Origin: Deltaproteobacteria bacterium
Lineage (GTDB): Bacteria > UBA10199 > DSSB01
Direction: 5' to 3'
NCBI GenBank assembly: GCA_021414045.1
Contig: JAIOPF010000246.1
Location: forward strand, 1-7,201
DNA: 7,201 nucleotides
Shown: piece after piece, positions 1 to 5,336 of the stretch
Layout of the letters: every line of letters starts with the position of its first letter
Position numbering within the stretch: position 1 is the stretch's first letter
Notes under the pieces: generated by a model
Told to the model about the DNA's origin: nothing
The model's database searches: none
Seen by the model: only the letters and a program-made list of their open reading frames with translations
Translations under genes and position numbers: made by a program

Positions 1-2
1 TG

Positions 3-353
3 TTCTACATTGATCTAAATCCTAAAAGAGCCGGAATGGTCCAACATCCCAAGGAGCATCACTGGACCTCCTTTCATTACTACGCATACGGACAAGGAGA
101 CCCCCTGCTAACCCCAGCGCCGAGTTACCTTAACCTGGGAAACACCCCGAGATTGCGCCGACTCAACTATCTCTTAATGGTCCAGAAGATCCTCAAAAAC
201 GATTGGAAGGAAAAGCGCTCTTACTCTTGCGTCGCCTTCATCGGCAATCCCGACTGGGTTCAAGGAAGAATGGATCAGCTGAAGATTTTTCAAAGGATCC
301 AGAGGAAGTCATGGAAGGCCCAATTTCTTGAAAGATTTGGGACAGTCTCTTAA
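3..353 (+). CDS. REP-associated Y1 transposase, C-terminal part (5' end outside window)
   Basis: The reading frame is open from the window edge and continues upstream of the first internal ATG at 36, reading FYIDLNPKRAGMV, so this is the tail of a longer gene and not a short complete one. The (Y)I-LNP-RAGMV block, the following HHWTSFHYYAYG, and DPLLTPAPSYLNLG are the usual end of the catalytic domain of REP-associated tyrosine transposases (RAYT; Y1_Tnp / COG1943 family). The family's catalytic HUH and tyrosine residues would lie upstream and cannot be checked. The last ~50 residues include FIGNPDWVQGR, a tail seen in some members of the family. These proteins cut and join single-stranded DNA at short REP hairpins and are often immobile, single-copy chromosomal genes. 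No REP hairpin is obvious in the downstream gap. The family call is firm; completeness and activity are unknown. Confidence 0.85.
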   Translation, partial: FYIDLNPKRAGMVQHPKEHHWTSFHYYAYGQGDPLLTPAPSYLNLGNTPRLRRLNYLLMVQKILKNDWKEKRSYSCVAFIGNPDWVQGRMDQLKIFQRIQRKSWKAQFLERFGTVS

Positions 354-601
354 TAGATTCAAACCAAAAACCATTCTTGCTTATAATTTGGGCTCAGCTA
401 CGCCTAGATTTCCCCCATTTTCTATAGAGACATGGGGTCCTTTCCATTCATGACGGTAATTACAAACCAAGAACCGAATCCGAAGATATTTTTTTAGATT
501 TAAGGAAAATTTATGAGAAATGTAAGCATCGGTCGCGGTAGTTACTCCGTCTTAATTCTTTTTCGATTTCCTTCCGCCGAGAAATAAGGAAATAATGCCG
601 A
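354..601. other. AT-rich intergenic stretch after the transposase
   Basis: This 248-base stretch holds no conserved gene that I recognise. It contains a TATAAT at 382-387 without a matching -35 box, a T-rich run near 487-496, and a possible 24-codon ORF (513-587, listed separately). No strong inverted repeat or U-tailed hairpin was found, so neither a terminator for the transposase gene nor a REP element can be supported. A promoter for the exported-protein cluster downstream probably lies here, but I cannot place it. Confidence 0.5.
513..587 (+). CDS. possible 24-codon small ORF or leader peptide upstream of the exported-protein genes
   Basis: An ATG at 513 is preceded by AAGGAA (502-507) at good spacing and opens a 24-codon frame, starting MRNVSIGRGSY and ending FPSAEK before TAA at 585-587. 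Its stop codon overlaps the TAAGGA (585-590) that is the likely ribosome binding site of the next gene at 602, an arrangement that would allow translational coupling. The middle (SVLILFRF) is hydrophobic but too short to be a convincing membrane segment. No family is recognised. A chance ORF with a fortuitous Shine-Dalgarno sequence is quite possible. Confidence 0.22.
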   Translation: MRNVSIGRGSYSVLILFRFPSAEK

Positions 602-1021
602 ATGAAAAACATTCAAAAACTTTTTGTGATGACAGCAACGCTTTCGGCGACGCTCTGCATCACCACCCGAGACTTGCCTGCGATCACCTCCATCGATAAC
701 ATCCCCCAATATCCAGGCTCTCAAACGCTTTGCAACGAGCACCTCGCCGCCAATGGAGCTCATATCCTTTGGAAAAGCTTCGGCACACGAGACGTTTTAC
801 CTGTCGTGGCGGCCTATTTCGAGAAGGAGCTTGGCGTCAAAGCGGCGGTGGGCGAACATGAGGCCAAAAAAATCGCGCACCCGGCCAATGCCGACTTAAT
901 CGTCACGATTTATCCGAAAAAATTCGTGGATAGTTTCCCTACTTGCGCCCAAAAACCCGACCCATCGGCGGAGACCATCGTCCTTGTTTCTCAGGCGATC
1001 CACGAACAGCGGGCGCCTTAA
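602..1021 (+). CDS. small exported protein of unknown function
   Basis: This encodes 139 residues. The N-terminus has lysines at 2 and 6 and then a hydrophobic run (about residues 7-21), consistent with a Sec signal sequence, although the cleavage site is unclear and the Leu before Cys19 does not fit a lipobox. The mature part begins with IPQYPGSQTLC and continues with ILWKSFGTRDVLPVVAAYFEKELG, which looks like a small alpha/beta domain. Cys44 and Cys115 could form one disulfide in the periplasm. The start is supported by TAAGGA at 585-590, with a rather long 11-base spacer. It is the first of three same-strand genes for small exported proteins (next starts at 1064 and 1582), so a common transcript is likely. 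I do not recognise the family. Confidence 0.7.
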   Translation: MKNIQKLFVMTATLSATLCITTRDLPAITSIDNIPQYPGSQTLCNEHLAANGAHILWKSFGTRDVLPVVAAYFEKELGVKAAVGEHEAKKIAHPANADLIVTIYPKKFVDSFPTCAQKPDPSAETIVLVSQAIHEQRAP

Positions 1022-1063
1022 GATACAGGCCCTCCCTTAACTTCAAATGAAAGGCTTTCCCTC

Positions 1064-1504
1064 ATGCGCCACTCAATACCGCTTTCAATTCTGCCCTTAA
1101 TGCTTCTCGCAATCTCCCCTTCGGTGCAGGCCCGCGACGCGGTCAGCGCCGCCGAGGTCAACGGGACCTTTACCGACAAATTCGACAGCACTTTTGATAT
1201 TCTCGCTCTCGGGAATAACAAACTTCAGGTGAAATTTTCAGGAATCTATCCTTACAAGACTCCCCAAGGCGAAGCCACGGCCAACATGGGAGAAGCCTCC
1301 GGAACAGCCGACATTCATGGCGACACCGCCGTGTTCAAGCCCGAGGGTTTCGAGAAGACCTGCACCATCACGATTGAATTCACCCGACCCGGCCAACTCA
1401 AAGCCAGCCAGGAAGGTGGTTCTCCCGATTGCGGATTTGGGATGCACGTTCGAGCCGATGGGACTTACCGAAAGACCAGTGCGATCAAACCCAAGCGTGA
1501 TTAA
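1064..1504 (+). CDS. small secreted protein with C-terminal CGFG..V.ADGTY motif
   Basis: This encodes 146 residues. A clear Sec signal peptide is present: basic start (MRHS), hydrophobic core to about residue 20, and a likely cleavage after VQA (residues 21-23). The mature chain is rich in alternating hydrophobic and polar residues (FDILALGNNKLQVKFSG, TCTITIEFTRPGQLKASQ), as expected for a small beta-barrel or beta-sandwich. It ends with DCGFGMHVRADGTYRK, a motif I associate with small periplasmic proteins of unknown role. Cys100 and Cys123 are placed to form a disulfide. The start follows GAAAGG (1049-1054) with a 9-base spacer. The gap to the preceding gene is 42 bases, so the two are probably co-transcribed. 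No enzymatic motif is visible. Confidence 0.75.
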   Translation: MRHSIPLSILPLMLLAISPSVQARDAVSAAEVNGTFTDKFDSTFDILALGNNKLQVKFSGIYPYKTPQGEATANMGEASGTADIHGDTAVFKPEGFEKTCTITIEFTRPGQLKASQEGGSPDCGFGMHVRADGTYRKTSAIKPKRD

Positions 1505-1581
1505 CCAATGGAGGATAATGCCATGGTGCCCGAAACATTTTGCATTTATAGTGTCAAAAATTGAAACCGAAAGGTCCCCAA

Positions 1582-2046
1582 ATGCCTAACACGAAACGTT
1601 TATTGATAGCTCTCGCATTGATTGCCACATCGACAGCTTGCACCTCAACCGTGGCTCCAAATCCCGATCCCGCGAGCAAAGTTCCCTCCACGGATGCCGC
1701 GAAACCGAATCCCTCCCCCACCCCAACCGTCTCCGCTAGCGGCAAGGCTTTTCACATCTCTGGTAATATCGACGACGCCGTCCAAGAAGGCGATGTCTGC
1801 GACACGAGCGTCGCTTTCACGGTGCCGGGAACCTTGAAGTTCACCTTCACCCCCACCAGCGCCACTAAAGGAAATTATACCTATTCCGGTCCCTTTCGAG
1901 CCACAGGCTCGGGACCCTATGAAATTTTCGCGAATGGAAAAATGCTGGTCAGCGGCACTGGATGCATCATGGGCAAATGCGCCACCTATTCCCATGATTG
2001 GAAAGCCACGCCCATCGGTCCTCAGGCCTGCGGAAAGACAAAATAA
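1582..2046 (+). CDS. putative lipoprotein with proline-rich linker, function unknown
   Basis: This encodes 154 residues from the ATG at 1582, chosen over an in-frame TTG at 1561 because AAAGG (1570-1574) sits 7 bases before the ATG and the signal peptide then begins MPNTKRLL. The hydrophobic segment ends in STAC, an acceptable but not classic lipobox, so Cys20 is probably lipidated. A low-complexity linker rich in Pro, Ser, Thr and Ala follows (about residues 21-53), then a compact beta-rich domain of about 100 residues. Cys73, Cys128, Cys133 and Cys150 could form two disulfides. The linker suggests that the domain is held away from the membrane. The gene ends 2 bases from the convergent gene on the other strand. 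No homologous family is recognised. Confidence 0.72.
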   Translation: MPNTKRLLIALALIATSTACTSTVAPNPDPASKVPSTDAAKPNPSPTPTVSASGKAFHISGNIDDAVQEGDVCDTSVAFTVPGTLKFTFTPTSATKGNYTYSGPFRATGSGPYEIFANGKMLVSGTGCIMGKCATYSHDWKATPIGPQACGKTK

Positions 2047-2048
2047 CG

Positions 2049-2339
2049 CTACTGAAGAAAGAACAGGGACAGCGAGCAAGTGCCGAAACCGAGGATGGGC
2101 AACAAGAGCCCGCTCAGCAAAAAGGCCAACCCTTGGGAAGTCTGCTTCTTCACCAAATAGACCAAGCTAGCCACCCAACAAACCACCGCCTGGATCCCCA
2201 TTAAGATAACTCCGCCCAAGGCGATGAAAGCGTTGGCATCTCCATTACGCGGCGCCGCTCCGGCTCCCACCAGGCTAACCGCGCCGATCGCCAAGGCGAT
2301 CAGCAAGTTAATCGCCAATATCTTATTGAAGGGCTTCAT
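2049..2339 (-). CDS. small three-helix membrane protein, last gene of the Lgt-like/radical SAM operon
   Basis: This encodes 96 residues that are almost wholly hydrophobic. Three membrane segments are visible at about 7-28, 37-63 and 69-95, separated by short loops: APRNGDAN on one side and VKKQTSQG on the other, the latter the only strongly basic loop. The ATG overlaps the stop of the radical SAM gene in an ATGA arrangement, and a strong GGAGG (2346-2350) sits 6 bases upstream, inside the preceding gene, so expression is tightly coupled to it. No catalytic motif or known family is recognised. It could be an accessory or anchoring subunit for the upstream enzyme, or a general membrane protein of DUF type. 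The gene is real with high probability; its role is unknown. Confidence 0.75.
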   Translation of the reverse strand: MKPFNKILAINLLIALAIGAVSLVGAGAAPRNGDANAFIALGGVILMGIQAVVCWVASLVYLVKKQTSQGLAFLLSGLLLPILGFGTCSLSLFFLQ

Positions 2340-3739
2340 CGTCTTCCTCCTTCGAGTCTCAACTCCTCCAAACGGGAGCTGAGCCCTTCCCGATAAAAAA
2401 GATTCATGGTGTCGAAGGGAATCAGCCGACCTTGCCCGTCCACGATATGCACGCAGGAACGCTTGACGCTGCGGACGTCGAAATTGCGGGCATCGAGGAA
2501 TTGCATGATGATGATCCGAAATAAATTTTCATATCCAAGGCCCTCCGGAGCGGCGACCCGCGGCAGACAGCAAAGCAGGGACTTGATTTCTTGGGTCGCG
2601 CTTTCGGGACTATGCGAGGTGCTGAACAAGCGCAGGAGCTTGGCTTTGAGCTCGGCGTTATGCTCATAGACGATGGTATTGCCCCCGCCTTTCAGCAAAT
2701 CGTCGGGATCGACGAAGCGCGTGAGCGGAACCACCTCTCCATCGATTTTCAAGGCGTAGGCCATGCAAAGGGAATCGGGGTTGCAGGGCACGGGGATCAA
2801 GTCTTCTGGAGCGAAGACCGGCGATTGCTCCAAAATACCCTGACGAACCTCGCCTAAGGTGATGCGGTCTTTCTCCGGATCGAAGCCCTCGACGCGACCC
2901 GCGATCTGGGTGGGCTGAAAAGTAACGCCGCGAACGCAAGGTTGCTTCAGTCCGAATTCGATTATCTTACCGATCTCGTGGGAGTTGAGTCCCTTCTGCA
3001 GGGTCACCACGAGGGTGGTGGAAAGGCGGACTTGATTGAGATTGGCGATGGCCTGCGCCCTGACCTCGCGCAGATCGGCGCCGCGCAGACGAAGCAAAGC
3101 TTCCTTTTCGAAACTGTCGAACTGCAGGTAAATCTCGAAGTTCGGTTGGTACCGGGCCAGGCGTTTGGCGAAATCCAGGTCTTGGGCGATGCGCACACCG
3201 TTGGTGTTGACCATCAGATGGCGAATGGGCCGCGATTTGGCCAAGTCCAGGATCTCGAAAAAATGAGGATGCAAGGTCGGCTCGCCTCCGCTGATCTGCA
3301 CGATGTCGGGATTCCCCTCGTTGGCCACGATGGCGTCGAGCATCCGCTCGATTTCCTCGAGGCTACGATGACGGCCTACCTGCGGTCCGGAGCTGGTATA
3401 ACAGGTCGGGCAGCTAAGGTTACAGCGATCGGTGATCTCCAGTAGGCTCAGGCAGGAATGCTGTTCATGGTCCGGACAAAGCCCGCAATCGTAAGGACAG
3501 CCATAGAGCGTTTCGGTATTGAACCTTTTGGGCAGATCCCCGGGCTTCAGGAAATCGCGACATTTTTTATAATACTCGATATCGGTGGAAATCAGGTCTT
3601 CCTGGGCGCCGTGCTCGGGACAGCGCTTGGTCATATAAACCCTCGAGCCGCGGAAGAGGATCTTCGCGTCGACCCGCCTCAAGCAGTCGTTGCAGAGGCT
3701 CAAGGTAAAATCGTAAAAGATATAGTCTCTTGCGGTCAT
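2336..3739 (-). CDS. radical SAM protein of the tetraether-synthase-like type
   Basis: From the ATG at 3739 this is 467 residues; a GTG directly before it (3742) is an alternative start. Numbering here is from that GTG. Residues 17-41 carry C17-x2-C20 and, after VYMTKR, CPEHG with C41, a rubredoxin-like metal-site layout. GCPYDCGLCPDH (C82, C86, C89) follows. The radical SAM core begins at CNLSCPTC (C107, C111, C114), which binds the [4Fe-4S] cluster that cleaves S-adenosylmethionine, and has SGGEPT at 151-156. Further cysteines at 269, 320, 326, 391, 392 and 430 suggest additional clusters. The N-terminal Cys pair with CPEHG, then GCPYDCGLCP..H, then the radical SAM motif, is the order seen in archaeal tetraether synthase (Tes, MJ0619-like), which joins lipid chains by C-C bonds. 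The bacterial relative's substrate is not known to me. Coupling to an Lgt-like gene upstream and a small membrane protein downstream supports a lipid-related substrate, but this is inference. Confidence 0.88.
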   Translation of the reverse strand: MTARDYIFYDFTLSLCNDCLRRVDAKILFRGSRVYMTKRCPEHGAQEDLISTDIEYYKKCRDFLKPGDLPKRFNTETLYGCPYDCGLCPDHEQHSCLSLLEITDRCNLSCPTCYTSSGPQVGRHRSLEEIERMLDAIVANEGNPDIVQISGGEPTLHPHFFEILDLAKSRPIRHLMVNTNGVRIAQDLDFAKRLARYQPNFEIYLQFDSFEKEALLRLRGADLREVRAQAIANLNQVRLSTTLVVTLQKGLNSHEIGKIIEFGLKQPCVRGVTFQPTQIAGRVEGFDPEKDRITLGEVRQGILEQSPVFAPEDLIPVPCNPDSLCMAYALKIDGEVVPLTRFVDPDDLLKGGGNTIVYEHNAELKAKLLRLFSTSHSPESATQEIKSLLCCLPRVAAPEGLGYENLFRIIIMQFLDARNFDVRSVKRSCVHIVDGQGRLIPFDTMNLFYREGLSSRLEELRLEGGRR

Positions 3740-4503
3740 CACGCTCTTTCCATTTTTGGATTGAACAGGACTTGCGGCCTAAGGATCTCCCGAGAATAGT
3801 AGAACAATCCCAACAAACAGGCCACTTGAATCGCGGAAAGTCCGAAGCCCAGTACCGGAAAGGGCTTGAGAAACTCGATGAGAAATCGAAAAGCAAGATA
3901 GGCGATCATGAAGATTTTGAATCGCGCCCCGTCGGCCAAGGATCGGTGTTTCTCGATACGGCGCAGGCAAAGCCATAAGCCGCCCAAGAACAGAATTTCA
4001 TAGAGATTCGTCGGATGCCGGAGAATCCCGTCCCCGGAGTCGATGCCCCAGGGAAGTTCCGTGGGACAGCCGAAAGTGGCGTCTTGAAGTCCGGCGAAGA
4101 AGCAACCGACTCGGCCGATCATCATCCCCAAGATCAGCGGATAAGTCATGAGATCCCCGGAGGAGACCTTCACTCCCAAGAATTTTTTCACGATCTCGAC
4201 GCCGAGCAAACCGCCCAGCAATCCCCCGACGATGGTTTTATTGGAAAGCAAAAGGAGGGTCCGCCAATGGGATTGAGAAAATTGGGCGGGATTTTCCAGC
4301 CAAGCCAAGGCCCTTGAAAAGAACAAGGCGCCTATCGCGGCCCCAACCAGGATCCATAGACGATGCTCGGTGGAAATAGGGTCGGCCTGCTTGGGGCGCA
4401 AATAGAGAAAGTACCGGTAGGCGATGAAATACGCGGCCCCTTCGAAGAGGGTGTGAAGAGGCCAGTGTTGGGTCTTTTGCAAGATTTCCGTGATGCCGGG
4501 CAT
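3739..4503 (-). CDS. Lgt-like integral membrane protein (prolipoprotein diacylglyceryl transferase family, divergent)
   Basis: This encodes 254 residues with about seven hydrophobic segments. Lgt family marks are IGRVGCFFAG (129-138; R131 matches the essential Arg of the Lgt signature), LPWGID followed by RHPTNLYE (162-169), RFLIEF (206-211, matching the conserved R..E pair) and SAIQ (223-226). True Lgt moves a diacylglyceryl group from phosphatidylglycerol to the lipobox cysteine of prolipoproteins. Here the usual His-Gly-Gly motif (essential His103 of E. coli Lgt) is replaced by KTIVGGLLGGLLG (89-101), with no His nearby. This looks like a distinct paralogous group and not the housekeeping enzyme, so I withhold the symbol lgt. 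Its stop overlaps the start of the radical SAM gene (TGATG). The gene starts 21 bases after the tetR stop and lacks a convincing Shine-Dalgarno sequence, so it may depend on read-through or coupling. Confidence 0.85.
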   Translation of the reverse strand: MPGITEILQKTQHWPLHTLFEGAAYFIAYRYFLYLRPKQADPISTEHRLWILVGAAIGALFFSRALAWLENPAQFSQSHWRTLLLLSNKTIVGGLLGGLLGVEIVKKFLGVKVSSGDLMTYPLILGMMIGRVGCFFAGLQDATFGCPTELPWGIDSGDGILRHPTNLYEILFLGGLWLCLRRIEKHRSLADGARFKIFMIAYLAFRFLIEFLKPFPVLGFGLSAIQVACLLGLFYYSREILRPQVLFNPKMERA

Positions 4504-4524
4504 GAAGTTAAGTAACCATCAAAA

Positions 4525-5103
4525 TCAGGCACCAGCCAGGTTTATAGCACTATCGATAAACAATCTCGCCATACGCTTTGCCTTTTGACCCGCGCGCTTG
4601 TCTCCGCAAACATGGGCCTGAACCGTGGCACCTTCCGCCAAGAACATCAATTCCTCTGAAAGCGAATCGGGATCCTGGGCACCGGCTTTTTCGGCGAGAT
4701 CTCGGAAATATTCTTGCATGAGACGTTTATGCTCGGCGCAAACAAGATGGCAAGGATTCCCCTGATCCGAAAACTCCGCCGAGGCATTGATGAACATGCA
4801 TCCACAGAACTTCTTTCCGTTAAACCATTCGTCCAAGGTGTCGAAAATGGCCTCGAGACGTTGCCTTGGGTTTTTCCCCAACCGCTCTACGTTACGCATG
4901 AACTGATTCCTAAAAATTTCGTCTCGCCTGCGCAATACAGCAAGGATCAATTCATCCTTCGATTTGAAATGGGCATAAAGCGTTTTTTTAGTCACGCCCG
5001 CCTCTAAGGCAATCTTATCAACTCCCGTCGCGTTAAAACCGCCTTGATAAAACAAATCGAGGGCGACATCGACGATTTGATCTCTTTTTGAAGGACTGGG
5101 CAT
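4525..5103 (-). CDS. TetR/AcrR-family transcriptional repressor
   Basis: This encodes 192 residues. Residues 5-52 form the TetR N-terminal helix-turn-helix domain: RDQIVDVALDLFYQGGFNATGVDKIA, then the recognition-helix region AGVTKKTLYAHFKSKDEL. The remainder is an all-helical ligand-binding and dimerisation domain, including the motif KFCGCMFINASAEF (98-111) typical of one AcrR-like subgroup. Five cysteines (100, 102, 118, 122, 166) are unusual and could respond to thiol-reactive compounds, but that is inference. The ATG follows GGAG with a 5-base spacer. The gene is divergent from the AhpD-like gene, and the intergenic region contains a perfect palindrome over that gene's promoter, so repression of the neighbour is the natural reading. 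No terminator is visible before the Lgt-like gene 21 bases downstream, so some co-transcription is possible. Confidence 0.93.
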   Translation of the reverse strand: MPSPSKRDQIVDVALDLFYQGGFNATGVDKIALEAGVTKKTLYAHFKSKDELILAVLRRRDEIFRNQFMRNVERLGKNPRQRLEAIFDTLDEWFNGKKFCGCMFINASAEFSDQGNPCHLVCAEHKRLMQEYFRDLAEKAGAQDPDSLSEELMFLAEGATVQAHVCGDKRAGQKAKRMARLFIDSAINLAGA

Positions 5104-5117
5104 AGGGTCTCCGAAAA

Positions 5118-5141
5118 ACTATGTGTAACATATAGTATAGT
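5118..5141. promoter_or_regulatory. possible second, weaker TetR binding site over the tetR promoter
   Basis: ACTATGTG (5118-5125) and CATATAGT (5129-5136) form an imperfect dyad with 7 of 8 matching positions around a 3-base centre. TATAGTATAG (5131-5140) matches the left arm of the main palindrome at 8 of 10 positions. It overlaps the tetR -10 box and the likely transcription start, so binding here would give autorepression. Part of the resemblance is unavoidable, because both sites include a TATACT -10 sequence, and the arm geometry differs from the main site. Confidence 0.4.
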
Positions 5142-5162
5142 AAAAAATAACGGTTTAAACAA
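5134..5162 (-). promoter_or_regulatory. predicted sigma70-type promoter of tetR
   Basis: Reading the minus strand, TTGTTT (5162-5157) and TATACT (5139-5134) are separated by 17 bases, giving a start near 5127 and a leader of about 24 bases before the ATG at 5103. The -10 differs from consensus at one position. It could drive tetR and, by read-through, the Lgt-like operon. Confidence 0.6.
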
Positions 5163-5256
5163 TTCCCTTGTCCCTTCACCAAACATTTTATTTCAAAAAA
5201 ATGATAATATTAAGGAAATATGTGATTTTTCGATCTAGAATCTTTAAATTATTTCA

Positions 5257-5284
5257 TTGACCATAGTATACAGACTAGTATACT
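5257..5284 (+). promoter_or_regulatory. predicted sigma70-type promoter of the AhpD-like gene
   Basis: TTGACC (5257-5262) and TATACT (5279-5284) are separated by 16 bases; each differs from consensus at one position. The predicted start is near 5291, giving a leader of about 46 bases with AAGGAG (5324-5329) 7 bases before the ATG at 5337. The whole spacer and the -10 box lie inside the palindrome at 5262-5287, so repressor binding would exclude RNA polymerase. Confidence 0.7.
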
Positions 5285-5287
5285 ATG
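5262..5287. promoter_or_regulatory. TetR-type operator: perfect 10+10 bp palindrome
   Basis: The arms CATAGTATAC (5262-5271) and GTATACTATG (5278-5287) are exact reverse complements around a 6-base centre, AGACTA. Length, symmetry and position between a tetR gene and its divergent neighbour fit a TetR-family dimer site. It covers the promoter spacer and -10 box of the AhpD-like gene. That the adjacent TetR protein is the ligand of this site is inferred from position. Confidence 0.8.
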
Positions 5288-5336
5288 AAAATATAATTCG
5301 TTAAATGCGTCCTCAACCTAGTTAAGGAGAAATATC

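Larger units (their letters stand above)
5104..5336. promoter_or_regulatory. divergent regulatory region between tetR and the AhpD-like gene
   Basis: This 233-base AT-rich region separates two divergent genes. It holds a sigma70-type promoter for each direction, a perfect 10+10 bp palindrome over the rightward promoter, and a weaker related site over the leftward one (listed separately). The stretch between about 5163 and 5256 shows nothing beyond AT-richness. The base composition contrasts clearly with the GC-richer coding sequence on both sides. Confidence 0.8.

Noticed and set aside
1510..1564. 13-codon ORF (MVPETFCIYSVKN) after a strong GGAGG at 1510-1514
   Set aside because: The Shine-Dalgarno spacing to the ATG at 1523 is good, but the peptide is too short and featureless to support as a gene.
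1561..1581. TTG start seven codons upstream for the lipoprotein gene
   Set aside because: The AAAGG site is placed for the ATG at 1582, and the longer form would add residues before an already complete signal peptide.
1645..2079. 144-codon open frame on the minus strand, rich in Gly, Ser and Ala
   Set aside because: It is the shadow of the proline-rich lipoprotein gene; the low-complexity composition mirrors that linker, and no ribosome binding site is evident.
2942..3445. 167-codon open frame on the plus strand
   Set aside because: It lies wholly antisense to the radical SAM gene, whose motifs are unmistakable; its translation has no recognisable domain.
3740..3742. GTG as the start of the radical SAM gene
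   Set aside because: It is possible, but the adjacent ATG at 3739 gives the common TGATG junction with the Lgt-like gene; the difference is one residue.
4015..4317. 100-codon plus-strand frame within the Lgt-like gene region
   Set aside because: It is antisense to a well-supported membrane protein gene and is charged and low in recognisable structure.
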